A stretch of DNA of 64,000 nucleotides, taken from Hyphomicrobiales bacterium. Its GTDB lineage: Bacteria; Pseudomonadota; Alphaproteobacteria; Rhizobiales; Rhizobiaceae. This document shows, piece after piece, positions 8,784 to 19,147 of this stretch (its first letter is position 1; each line of letters begins with the position of its first letter). A program made the position numbers and the translations under genes. The notes under the pieces are model-generated. The model was not told the origin of the DNA and made no database searches. It saw nothing but the letters and a program-made list of their open reading frames with translations. The DNA lies in contig UBPA01000007.1 in NCBI GenBank assembly GCA_900467185.1, positions 186,001 to 250,000 of the forward strand, read 5' to 3'.

Positions 8784-9285
8784 GAAAACCTCAAAATACC
8801 GAATCAGTCCGGCTATTCTTGAAGAGCCGGCCCGGAAATGAAAACCCCCGGAGGGGCGCGTGACGTCTCGTGCCGTCCGTCTTCTCCGGTGTCCCGTCGA
8901 AAGCCGAACCCGTTCCATCGAAGGCCAAAGACAGGTGTCGAAGGCAGGCGACGTTCTATCGAAGCGCGGTGTGGCGGAAATACGACCCGGATTTCCGGCC
9001 TTTCTCCGCGCACATCACGTCTGCGGCACCATCTATCCCGCGGACATGCACCCTGTCCACCTCCGCGCGAAATGCCGCCCGCCGCTTGCGCGAAATGCCG
9101 CATGGAGAAGGTCTGCGCCATGGTGGCGGCTGCGGCCGTTCTGTGGCATTCTGTAAGGGAGGAGCAGGCCGTTTGCCGGGACGCATGGACAGATGTTGCG
9201 GCACTGGTCAAACTGTGGTTTGAAGCGCTGTCGAGGGCGGAGATTGTTCGATCCGGCGAAAGCGGGATGGAGAGGGGAATTACGA
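8784..9285. other. Intergenic region upstream of ctaC
   Basis: About 500 bases between the divergent IalB-family gene and ctaC. Several frames are open across it but their translations are Arg/Pro-rich and carry no recognisable motif. It contains a 16-base palindrome at 9208-9223 (listed separately) and repeated short tcgaag blocks at about 8885-8965. The ctaC promoter should lie here; I see no convincing -35/-10 pair. Confidence 0.5.
9208..9223. promoter_or_regulatory. Perfect palindrome ahead of ctaC, possible operator
   Basis: TCAAACTGTGGTTTGA is an exact inverted repeat (6 + 4 + 6 bases), centred about 70 bases before the ctaC ATG. The arms do not match the FNR/FixK consensus TTGAT-N4-ATCAA exactly but have the same architecture. 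It may bind a dimeric regulator of the oxidase operon or act as an mRNA hairpin. Confidence 0.4.
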
Positions 9286-11893
<2,608 letters not shown>

Positions 11894-11920
11894 GGCTTTG
11901 GGGGAGGTCGCGTTGCGGCG

Positions 11921-12075
11921 TGCCCCTCATCCGCCTGCCGGCACCTTCTCCCCGCTTGGCGGGGCGAAGGGACATGTGGCACCGCTCGTGCTATATCGAT
12001 CAATCGGGACGCATCCCAAGTATTGGGGCACGTCCCCTCTCCCCGCAGGCGGGGAGAGGGCTAGGGTGAGGGGCA
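11921..12075. repeat. RIME-type intergenic mosaic element, copy 1
   Basis: The element begins TGCCCCTCATCCGCCTGCCG and ends CTAGGGTGAGGGGCA, which are inverted ends. Internally there are two strong hairpins: ccccgcttggcgggg, and ccctctccccgc/gcggggagaggg. A second copy with near-identical ends is at 37575-37708. It sits between ctaD and ctaB inside the oxidase operon, so it will be transcribed and may affect processing or relative expression. RIME elements are established in Rhizobium; membership here is by ends and fold only. Confidence 0.8.
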
Positions 12076-12147
12076 GCCACAACCCGCAGCCTTGCTTGGG
12101 GCGGGCCAATAGCCCCACCCGAAACCGCTTGAAGAAAGACAACTGGA

Positions 12148-13101
12148 ATGACCGTCATCGACACCACCGGAAACCTCAACGACGGCGATATCCGTCTGTC
12201 GGAGGCCTCGGCGCGCGATTACTGGGCGCTCCTGAAACCCCGCGTCATGTCGCTCGTGGTGTTCACGGCCTTTGCCGGCATGGTTCTGGCGCCGGGCCAT
12301 ATCAACCCGTTCATCGGCTTCGTCGCTGTCCTCTGCATCGCCGTGGGTGCCGGCGCGTCCGGCGCGCTCAATATGTGGTACGACGCCGATATCGATGCGG
12401 TGATGAAGCGGACCGCGACGCGGCCCATCCCCGCCGGCCGCATCACGGGTGAGGAAGCGCTCGGCTTCGGCCTGACGCTCTCGGCCTTCTCCGTCTGCAT
12501 CCTCGGGCTCGTGGTCGGCTGGTTCGCCGCCGGCTTCCTCGCCTTCACCATCTTCTTCTACGCCGTCGTCTACACGATGTGGCTGAAGCGGGCGACGCCG
12601 CAGAACATCGTCATCGGCGGTGCGGCCGGCGCCTTTCCGCCGATGATCGGCTGGGCCTGCGTCACCGGCGGCGTCTCCATCGAGAGCACCGTCCTCTTTC
12701 TCATCATCTTCCTCTGGACGCCGGCGCATTTCTGGGCGCTGGCCTTGTTCAAGATGGGCGAATATGGTGCCGTCGGCGTGCCGATGCTTCCCAACGTCAA
12801 GGGCATCCCGGCGACCAAGGTGCAGATCCTCGTCTATGCCGTCCTGACGGCGGTCGCCGGCATCTGTCCGACGCTGCTCGGCTTTGCCAGTGTCGGGTAT
12901 GGCGTCGTCGCACTGGTGCTCGGCCTCGGCTTCGTCTGGTATGCCATCAAGGTGCAGTCCATGTCCGAGACGGACGAAAAGATGCTGCCCGCCAAGAAGC
13001 TCTTCGCCTTCTCGCTGGTCTATCTGTTCGCGATCTTTTCGGCGCTGCTGGCCGACCGCGCTGTGCTGGCGCTGCTCTCCGCCTTCGGAAAGGGCTTCTG
13101 A
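12148..13101 (+). CDS. ctaB: Protoheme IX farnesyltransferase (heme O synthase)
   Basis: A 317-residue polytopic prenyltransferase (CtaB/CyoE) that converts heme b to heme o, the precursor of the heme a used by the aa3 oxidase. The first Asp-rich motif is [19 protein letters not shown]. The second conserved region includes [14 protein letters not shown] and the [10 protein letters not shown] stretch. About nine membrane segments are visible. It is downstream of ctaD across the RIME element and overlaps the next small gene (TGATG). Confidence 0.95.
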   Translation: MTVIDTTGNLNDGDIRLSEASARDYWALLKPRVMSLVVFTAFAGMVLAPGHINPFIGFVAVLCIAVGAGASGALNMWYDADIDAVMKRTATRPIPAGRITGEEALGFGLTLSAFSVCILGLVVGWFAAGFLAFTIFFYAVVYTMWLKRATPQNIVIGGAAGAFPPMIGWACVTGGVSIESTVLFLIIFLWTPAHFWALALFKMGEYGAVGVPMLPNVKGIPATKVQILVYAVLTAVAGICPTLLGFASVGYGVVALVLGLGFVWYAIKVQSMSETDEKMLPAKKLFAFSLVYLFAIFSALLADRAVLALLSAFGKGF

Positions 13102-13241
13102 TGGATCTCGTCACGCTCACGCCCGCCCAGAAGCGCGCCCGTCGTGGCCGCAATATCGCGCTCGGTCTCGTGCTCTTCGGCCTGGTGGCCCTGTTCTACG
13201 TCGTCACGCTCGTGAAATTCTCGAACGGCCTCGCGCAGTAG
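13101..13241 (+). CDS. Small membrane protein of the cytochrome oxidase operon
   Basis: A 46-residue protein: a basic N-terminus ([15 protein letters not shown]), one membrane segment (about residues 20-38) and a short tail ending GLAQ. The ATG overlaps the ctaB stop (TGATG), and ctaG begins 13 bases downstream with a ggagaggag ribosome-binding site. A small protein of this form between ctaB and ctaG is conserved in Rhizobiales (sometimes called CtaF/CoxF). A role in oxidase assembly is inferred from position only. Confidence 0.85.
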   Translation: MDLVTLTPAQKRARRGRNIALGLVLFGLVALFYVVTLVKFSNGLAQ

Positions 13242-13254
13242 GAGAGGAGCGGTC

Positions 13255-13869
13255 ATGACAGGGCATCCGGCACGACCCGCAGCACAGACAGAACGCCGCA
13301 ACGGCGTGATCGTCGGGGCCTGCGTTGCCTTCGTCGTGGGCATGGTCGGCATGGCCTATGCCGCCGTGCCGCTCTACGACATGTTCTGCAAGGTGACCGG
13401 CTACAACGGCACGACGAAGCGCGTCGAACAGGCTTCCGACACGATCCTCGACAAGACCATTCGCGTCACCTTCGATGCCAATACGTCGGGCGATCTGCCC
13501 TGGCGCTTCACCCCGGTCGTGCGCGAGATCTCGCCGAAGATCGGCGAGACGGTGCAGGTGGAATTCAAGGCGAAGAACATGGCGGATGTTCCGACGACCG
13601 GACAGGCCGTCTTCAACGTCACGCCCATGCAGGGCGGCGCCTATTTCAACAAGGTCCAGTGCTTCTGCTTCACCGAGACGACGCTGCAGCCGGGCGAGGA
13701 ACTGGAAATGCCGGTCGTCTTCTTCGTCGATCCGGAGATCGTCAAGGCGGCGGAAACGAAAGACATCGGCACGCTGACCCTGTCCTACACCTTCTATGCG
13801 CGCCAGCCGTCCAAGCCGGTCGCCGCCCTGAAGCCCAAGGACGGCACCGTGCCGGACAGAAAACTTTAA
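13255..13869 (+). CDS. ctaG: Cytochrome c oxidase assembly protein CtaG (Cox11 family)
   Basis: A 204-residue Cox11-type copper chaperone that delivers copper to the CuB site of subunit I. It has one N-terminal membrane anchor (about residues 18-40), the [14 protein letters not shown] region, then a periplasmic Ig-like domain with the copper-binding CFCF motif in KVQCFCFTE and a downstream [10 protein letters not shown]. It sits between the small membrane protein and ctaE. Confidence 0.95.
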   Translation: MTGHPARPAAQTERRNGVIVGACVAFVVGMVGMAYAAVPLYDMFCKVTGYNGTTKRVEQASDTILDKTIRVTFDANTSGDLPWRFTPVVREISPKIGETVQVEFKAKNMADVPTTGQAVFNVTPMQGGAYFNKVQCFCFTETTLQPGEELEMPVVFFVDPEIVKAAETKDIGTLTLSYTFYARQPSKPVAALKPKDGTVPDRKL

Positions 13870-14007
13870 CGCGTCGCGTCGGCAGGACCGGCGGGGCGTG
13901 AACGACATCAGGAGACCGATCGCACGCTTGTAATCCGGCGGGCGTTCGGGAAGAGTGGGACGGCAGGACCGGACCGCTTCAGGCGAGGGGACGACGGGGA
14001 GAACGAC

Positions 14008-14883
14008 ATGGCCGACACGCATCAGAAGAACCACGACTACCACATCATCGATCCCAGCCCCTGGCCGCTGCTCGCCTCCATCGGCGCCTTCGTCATGGCC
14101 TTCGGCGGCGTCGCCTATATGCGCTATCTCTCCGGCGGCTCGTTCAAGATGTTCGGGCTGGAATGGGCCAATCCGTGGATCCTCTTCATCGGCCTCGCGA
14201 TCGTTCTCTACACCATGTACGCCTGGTGGGCGGATACGGTGAAGGAGGCCCATGAGGGCCACCATACCCGCGTCGTCTCGCTGCACCTGCGCTACGGCAT
14301 GATCATGTTCATCGCGTCGGAAGTGATGTTCTTCGTGGCCTGGTTCTGGGCCTATTTCGATGCCAGCCTGTTTCCGGGCGAAGCCATCCAGGCAACCCGT
14401 ACCGCCTTCACCGGAGGCCAGTGGCCGCCGAAGGGCATCGAGGTTCTCGATCCCTGGCACCTGCCGCTCTACAACACCGTCATCCTGCTGCTGTCGGGCA
14501 CCACGGTCACCTGGGCGCACCACGCGCTGCTCCACGGCGACCGCAAGGGCCTCATCAACGGCCTGACGCTGACGGTCCTGCTCGGCGTGCTCTTCTCCTT
14601 CGTGCAGGCCTACGAGTACCTGCATGCGCCGTTTGCCTTCAAGGACTCGATCTACGGCGCCACCTTCTTCATGGCGACCGGCTTCCATGGCTTCCATGTC
14701 CTCGTGGGCACCATCTTCCTCGCCGTCTGCCTCATCCGGGCGCTGCGCGGCGACTTCACGCCCCAGCAGCACTTCGGCTTCGAAGCCGCCGCCTGGTACT
14801 GGCACTTCGTCGACGTCGTCTGGCTCTTCCTCTTCTTCTCCATCTATATCTGGGGTGGCTGGGGCGCACCGCTCGCCGGTTGA
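14008..14883 (+). CDS. ctaE: Cytochrome c oxidase subunit III
   Basis: A 291-residue subunit III with seven membrane helices, which stabilises proton uptake and catalysis by subunit I. Typical motifs are [41 protein letters not shown] and the C-terminal [12 protein letters not shown]. The N-terminus [20 protein letters not shown] is usual for rhizobial CtaE. It is 138 bases after ctaG and is followed by a strong terminator, so it is the last gene of this operon; the SURF1-type gene I would expect after ctaE is absent. Confidence 0.95.
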   Translation: MADTHQKNHDYHIIDPSPWPLLASIGAFVMAFGGVAYMRYLSGGSFKMFGLEWANPWILFIGLAIVLYTMYAWWADTVKEAHEGHHTRVVSLHLRYGMIMFIASEVMFFVAWFWAYFDASLFPGEAIQATRTAFTGGQWPPKGIEVLDPWHLPLYNTVILLLSGTTVTWAHHALLHGDRKGLINGLTLTVLLGVLFSFVQAYEYLHAPFAFKDSIYGATFFMATGFHGFHVLVGTIFLAVCLIRALRGDFTPQQHFGFEAAAWYWHFVDVVWLFLFFSIYIWGGWGAPLAG

Positions 14884-14962
14884 TCGCTCGGGAAACACCG
14901 GACGGACGCTTCGGCGTCCGTTCTCAAGCGGCCCTTTGGTCGCAGCCTCCAGACACACGTCG

Positions 14963-15001
14963 AAACCCGCCATCCCGAAGATACGGGATGGCGGGTTTTT
15001 T
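14963..15001 (+). terminator. Rho-independent terminator after ctaE
   Basis: A stem of about 13 bp (acccgccatcccg / cgggatggcgggt) with loop aagata, followed by a run of T. It lies 80 bases past the ctaE stop. Confidence 0.88.
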
Positions 15002-15132
15002 AAAAGCACACACATCGAGACTGCGTTTCCAGGTCATTCGCGGAAGAGCGAAAAAATCGTTCCCGTCAGCGACGGAACCCTTGCCAGACCGATCGCCGGC
15101 CAGACAATTTTCCGACTTCCGACTTCCCGGTC

Positions 15133-16062
15133 TCAGTCGTGAAATGCCTCGACCGTCTTGCGGCTGCCGAGCATGAAGATGTCGGCGATGTGGCGCAGCG
15201 GGGCGACGTCAACCTCGGAGCGACCGGCACGAACGAGGTCGTGGAAGCGGGCATAGAGCGTCGGATATTCCGTCTCCTGCTCGTCGGCGCGCATCACCCC
15301 ATCCACGGAGAGCCGGGCGCCGCCATTGCCGAGAATCATCGTGCCCGCATCGGTCTCCACGATGATGTCCCAGCGGTCGTCGCTCGACTGGCGGCGCCAG
15401 TCCATGTCGGCGGTCACCGGAATGCCGGAGGCGCTCTGGAAGTCGATCTGGGCGGCGATGGGCGCATCGCGGTTTTCGGGGATTTCGAGCGTCGAGCGGG
15501 TGACGAACACCGGCATCGGCAGGATATGCGTCATGATCGACAAGGCATTGATGCCGGGATCGAACACGCCGAGGCCGCCCGCTTCCCAGATCCAGTCCTG
15601 GTTCGGATGCCAGCGCCGCACGTCCTCGTTCCAGATGATATCCACGCGCGAGATGGTCTTGTCGGCGAGAAACGCGCGTGCCGGCTCAACGGCCGGTCCG
15701 AATCGCGAATGCCAGCTGGTGAAAAGGGTGACGTTCTTCTCGATGGCCAGGGCTTCGAGAATGGCGACCTCGCTCAGCGTCGCGCCGGGCGGCTTTTCGA
15801 GGAAGACGTGCTTGCCGGCGTCCAGCGCCTTAAAAGCGGCATCGAATCGCACCCGCGGCGGCATGCAGAGCGAAACCGCCTCGATCTCCGGCATGGCGGC
15901 CAGCATGTCCTCGATGGCGATAAAGTTCTCGACGCCATCGACGCTGCCGTGCCGGCTTGCGGCCGCGACGAGCCGGTATCCGGGATTGTTGTAAATGGAC
16001 GGCAGATGCTGATCGCGCGCGATCTTGCCAACGCCGACGACAGCAATAGAGATGGGGTTCAT
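15133..16062 (-). CDS. Gfo/Idh/MocA oxidoreductase, probable D-galactose 1-dehydrogenase
   Basis: A 309-residue NAD(P)-dependent sugar oxidoreductase. The Rossmann motif is VVGVGKIARDQHLPSI at the N-terminus, and the catalytic EKP is in HVFLEKPPGATLSE. The DPGINALSIM and HPNQDWIWEAGG stretches resemble D-galactose 1-dehydrogenases of the De Ley-Doudoroff route as I remember them. The ATG at 16062 gives the standard length; the frame continues further upstream but with non-family sequence. No other galactose gene is nearby, so the substrate is an inference. It is divergent from the GNAT gene. Confidence 0.8.
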   Translation of the reverse strand: MNPISIAVVGVGKIARDQHLPSIYNNPGYRLVAAASRHGSVDGVENFIAIEDMLAAMPEIEAVSLCMPPRVRFDAAFKALDAGKHVFLEKPPGATLSEVAILEALAIEKNVTLFTSWHSRFGPAVEPARAFLADKTISRVDIIWNEDVRRWHPNQDWIWEAGGLGVFDPGINALSIMTHILPMPVFVTRSTLEIPENRDAPIAAQIDFQSASGIPVTADMDWRRQSSDDRWDIIVETDAGTMILGNGGARLSVDGVMRADEQETEYPTLYARFHDLVRAGRSEVDVAPLRHIADIFMLGSRKTVEAFHD

Positions 16063-16178
16063 GGTGTTCCGCCAGATTGTATGACTTATGTCCGGCTTTG
16101 TACCAGAAAGGCCGGAGCGGGCAAGGCGGTCCGGCCTTGCAATGGTGACGGCCCTATAGAACGAACCAAGGAAATTGC

Positions 16179-17033
16179 ATGTCCCCGACGATACGCAACG
16201 CCACCCGCGCCGAAATCGACGAGATCGTCGAATGGGCCGCACGCGAAGGCTGGAATCCCGGTCTCGACGATGCGAGCGCCTTCTACGCGGCCGACAGCCA
16301 AGGCTTCTGGGTGGCGGAGGAGGGCGGCGCGCTTGCGGCCGCGATCTCGGTTGTCCGCTTCGGGCCGGATTACGCCTTCCTCGGCTTCTACATGGCGCAT
16401 CCCGATTATCGCGGCCAGGGGCTGGGCTATGCCCTGTGGCAGGCGGCGCTGGCCGCGCAGGGGTCCCGCACCATCGGTCTCGACGGCGTCGTCGCCCAAC
16501 AGGCGAGCTACCAGCGGTCCGGCTTCGCCTACGCGCATGCGAACATGCGCTATGGCGGCACGCCGCAGGTGACGCCGCCGCCCGGCACCGATCTCGTCGA
16601 GGTCGCCCCCGTTCATCTGCCGCTGCTGATCGATTACGACGCCCGCTTTTCGCCCGCGCGACGCGAGGCCTTCCTCGGGCAATGGCTGAAGACCCAGCCG
16701 ACCCGGCAGAGCATCGCGCTCCTGCGCGGCCCAGAGGTGCAGGGCTACGGCACGATTCGCACCTGCCGCGAGGGCCAGAAGATCGGGCCGCTGTTTGCCG
16801 ATACGGAAACCGGTGCCGACCTTCTCTTCCGCAAGCTGGTCGCGACCGGCCTCGAGATGGGCGGTGACGGCCAGATCTTCCTCGACATCCCCGAGCCGAA
16901 CGGCGCCGCAAAGGCGCTCTGCGACCGCTACAATCTGAAACCGGTGTTCGAGACCGCCCGCATGTATCGCGGCGAGGTCCCTGACCTGCCGCTTTCCCGC
17001 ATTTTCGGCATCACCACGTTCGAACTCGGATAG
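16179..17033 (+). CDS. GNAT family N-acetyltransferase
   Basis: A 284-residue acetyltransferase. The N-terminal GNAT fold (about residues 4-130) has the acetyl-CoA loop HPDYRGQGLGYALW, and a second domain follows (about 145-284) of the kind seen in two-domain YitH-type GNATs. The acceptor is not predictable. It converges on the S9 peptidase gene with 7 bases between the stops. Confidence 0.85.
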   Translation: MSPTIRNATRAEIDEIVEWAAREGWNPGLDDASAFYAADSQGFWVAEEGGALAAAISVVRFGPDYAFLGFYMAHPDYRGQGLGYALWQAALAAQGSRTIGLDGVVAQQASYQRSGFAYAHANMRYGGTPQVTPPPGTDLVEVAPVHLPLLIDYDARFSPARREAFLGQWLKTQPTRQSIALLRGPEVQGYGTIRTCREGQKIGPLFADTETGADLLFRKLVATGLEMGGDGQIFLDIPEPNGAAKALCDRYNLKPVFETARMYRGEVPDLPLSRIFGITTFELG

Positions 17034-17040
17034 GCCGGCC

Positions 17041-19092
17041 TCACGCCTCCGGCGTCATGATCGTCTGCCGCAGGAAGCTGTAGCCGGTCGCGATGCGGGC
17101 AGCCGACGCCGCCGTGTCGCCTTCGCCGCCATGGCCGCCGGAGGTGAATTCGTGGAACAGCAGATCGTGTCCGAGCGCCCGCAACTGTGCGGCAAAGCGG
17201 CGGGCATGCGAAGGATGCACCCGGTCGTCATTGCTGGAGCTTTCGATGTAGATCGGCGGGTAGGCGACCTCCGTCGCGGGGCGCACGGCCTGCAGCGGCG
17301 AATAGGCCAGCATCGCCGCCCGGTCCTGCGCATTGTCGGGATCGCCGTATTCGTCCATCCACGCCCGCCCGGCGGGGAAGGTGTGGAAGCGCAGCATGTC
17401 GAGCACCGGCACTTGGCACCAGACGGCGCCGAAAAGGTCGGGATAGCGCGTCAGCATCACCCCGGTCAGAAGCCCGCCATTGCTGCCGCCATTGCAGGCA
17501 ATGTGCTGCGGCTTCGTGTAGCCACGTTCAACGAGATCCCGTGCGATCGCCGCAAAATCGGCAAAGGCACGGTGCCGCCCCTCGCGTTTGGCCGCCCGGT
17601 GCCACTCGGCACCGAACTCGCCGCCGCCCCGGATGTAAGCCTGCACATAGGCGCCGCTCTGTTCCAGCCAGCGCCCGGTCACGCCGGAATAATACGGCTG
17701 CAGCGGCACTTCGAAGCCGCCATAGCCGTAGAGGAGCACGGGCAGGGCACCCATGTCGAAGGTCGCAGGCAGCACGAGGCGATAGGGCACAGCCGTCCCG
17801 TCCTCGGACGTTGCCTCCAGCAGCAGGCTCGTCATGCCGCTCGCGTCGAAATAGGCCGGCGAGGCGGCAACCGGTTGCAGCGACAGCGGCTTGCCCCGGT
17901 CGGAGAGATCGAGCCGGTAGAGCGTCGGCGGACGCAGGAAACCCTGTCCGGACACGATGAGCGTATCGTCGCCGAGATGCAGATCGGAATAGAGCGGATG
18001 ATAGGACAAGGTCTCCACTCCGTCCGGCAGGGCAAGCTCGAACGGCTCGGCACGCTCGTCGCGGAGATCGAGGAGGAACAGGCGCGGCGCCATGGTGTCG
18101 GCGACGGTGAAGACGCACCAGTCCCTCAGCAGCATGAAGTCGGTGCAGAACCGGCGCCCGGTGGGCGTGAATAGCACGCGGGCCGGGGCCGGCGGCCGGT
18201 CGCTGCCCAGCCGCACGGGAAGCTCCTGCAGCACCAGCGAACCGCTCGGAACACGTTCGTCGGTCTTCGCCCGCCACAGGCAGAAGCGATGGTTCTTGGT
18301 CGCGTCGCTCTCCTTGGGAATATCGAGCGGCACCGGCTCTCCGCCGTTCTTCGACACGACATGGCTTGCGGTGCCGATCGTATGCACTGCCGTGAAGATC
18401 GAAAGCCTGTCATTGCCGGAGAGGCCGGCCATCTCAGTGCCGAAAACCGTTCCGTAGCCGGTCACGTCACCGTCCTCGGCGGCAAAGACGGGTGCCGCCG
18501 TCGCCACGTCCTGCCCGCGCGCCACGCGCCGTCCGACCCGCGGCCAGCTGGATTGCGTGGCCGATTCCCGGTCGATCGAGCCGAAGTAAAGGATGTGATC
18601 GCGGCTTTCCCAGGTGGCATGGGACCGCGCGAGCGGCGTCGTGAATCCGCCCTCTACGAAGGCCAGCCGGTCGCAGTCGAACTCCCGGAAAATCCGTAAG
18701 TCCGATCCGCCATCCGACAGCGACAGCAACACGCGCGACGGATCCCAGGGGCAGGTGACGGCACCGCGCCAGATCCACGTCCGGCCTTCGGCTGCGTTAT
18801 AGGCGTCGAGATCGAACACCGTCTCCCACGCCGCCTCCGGCACCGGGGCCTGGGTTGCCGGAAGCCTCTGCCACACGCCCATCGGGTTCGCGGCCGTCAT
18901 GCGGAATGTGTTCAGCCAGTCGCCGCGGCGAGAGAAATGGATCAGCCGGTCGTCGCGCTCCATCATGGCCTTGAAGGCCGCGGCATCCGCCTCGAAGGCC
19001 TCCGTCTTCAGTGCGGCATCCGAAAGCGCATTCTCGCGCGCCACGAAGTCGAGCGTGCGGGCATCGTTGTCGGTCTCGAGGTAAAGGTGCAT
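17041..19092 (-). CDS. Prolyl oligopeptidase family serine peptidase (S9)
   Basis: A 683-residue cytosolic S9A-type peptidase with an N-terminal beta-propeller and a C-terminal alpha/beta hydrolase domain. The triad is visible: nucleophile Ser in CNGGSNGGLL, Asp in SSNDDRVHPSHA and His in TSGGHGGEGD. These enzymes cleave short peptides, usually after proline; oligopeptidase B-type specificity cannot be excluded from sequence alone. No signal peptide is seen. It is 55 bases downstream of the ABC-F gene on the same strand. Confidence 0.88.
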   Translation of the reverse strand: MHLYLETDNDARTLDFVARENALSDAALKTEAFEADAAAFKAMMERDDRLIHFSRRGDWLNTFRMTAANPMGVWQRLPATQAPVPEAAWETVFDLDAYNAAEGRTWIWRGAVTCPWDPSRVLLSLSDGGSDLRIFREFDCDRLAFVEGGFTTPLARSHATWESRDHILYFGSIDRESATQSSWPRVGRRVARGQDVATAAPVFAAEDGDVTGYGTVFGTEMAGLSGNDRLSIFTAVHTIGTASHVVSKNGGEPVPLDIPKESDATKNHRFCLWRAKTDERVPSGSLVLQELPVRLGSDRPPAPARVLFTPTGRRFCTDFMLLRDWCVFTVADTMAPRLFLLDLRDERAEPFELALPDGVETLSYHPLYSDLHLGDDTLIVSGQGFLRPPTLYRLDLSDRGKPLSLQPVAASPAYFDASGMTSLLLEATSEDGTAVPYRLVLPATFDMGALPVLLYGYGGFEVPLQPYYSGVTGRWLEQSGAYVQAYIRGGGEFGAEWHRAAKREGRHRAFADFAAIARDLVERGYTKPQHIACNGGSNGGLLTGVMLTRYPDLFGAVWCQVPVLDMLRFHTFPAGRAWMDEYGDPDNAQDRAAMLAYSPLQAVRPATEVAYPPIYIESSSNDDRVHPSHARRFAAQLRALGHDLLFHEFTSGGHGGEGDTAASAARIATGYSFLRQTIMTPEA

Positions 19093-19147
19093 GGGCGTGT
19101 GCCTTTCCGTTGAAGCCGGTCGTAAGATGGGAAGAGAAGGCGGACCG

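Noticed and set aside
8838-9285. Open frames upstream of ctaC as possible extra genes
   Set aside because: Several overlapping frames of similar quality, Arg/Pro-rich, none with a good ribosome-binding site or motif.
11921-12075. Repeat considered as a CRISPR array or attachment site
   Set aside because: Only one unit per locus, no regular spacers, no cas genes or integrase; ends and folds fit RIME-type elements.
13204-15015. 603-codon minus-strand open frame across ctaG and ctaE
   Set aside because: It crosses two genes and the strong ctaE terminator and has no motif; a shadow of GC-rich coding sequence.
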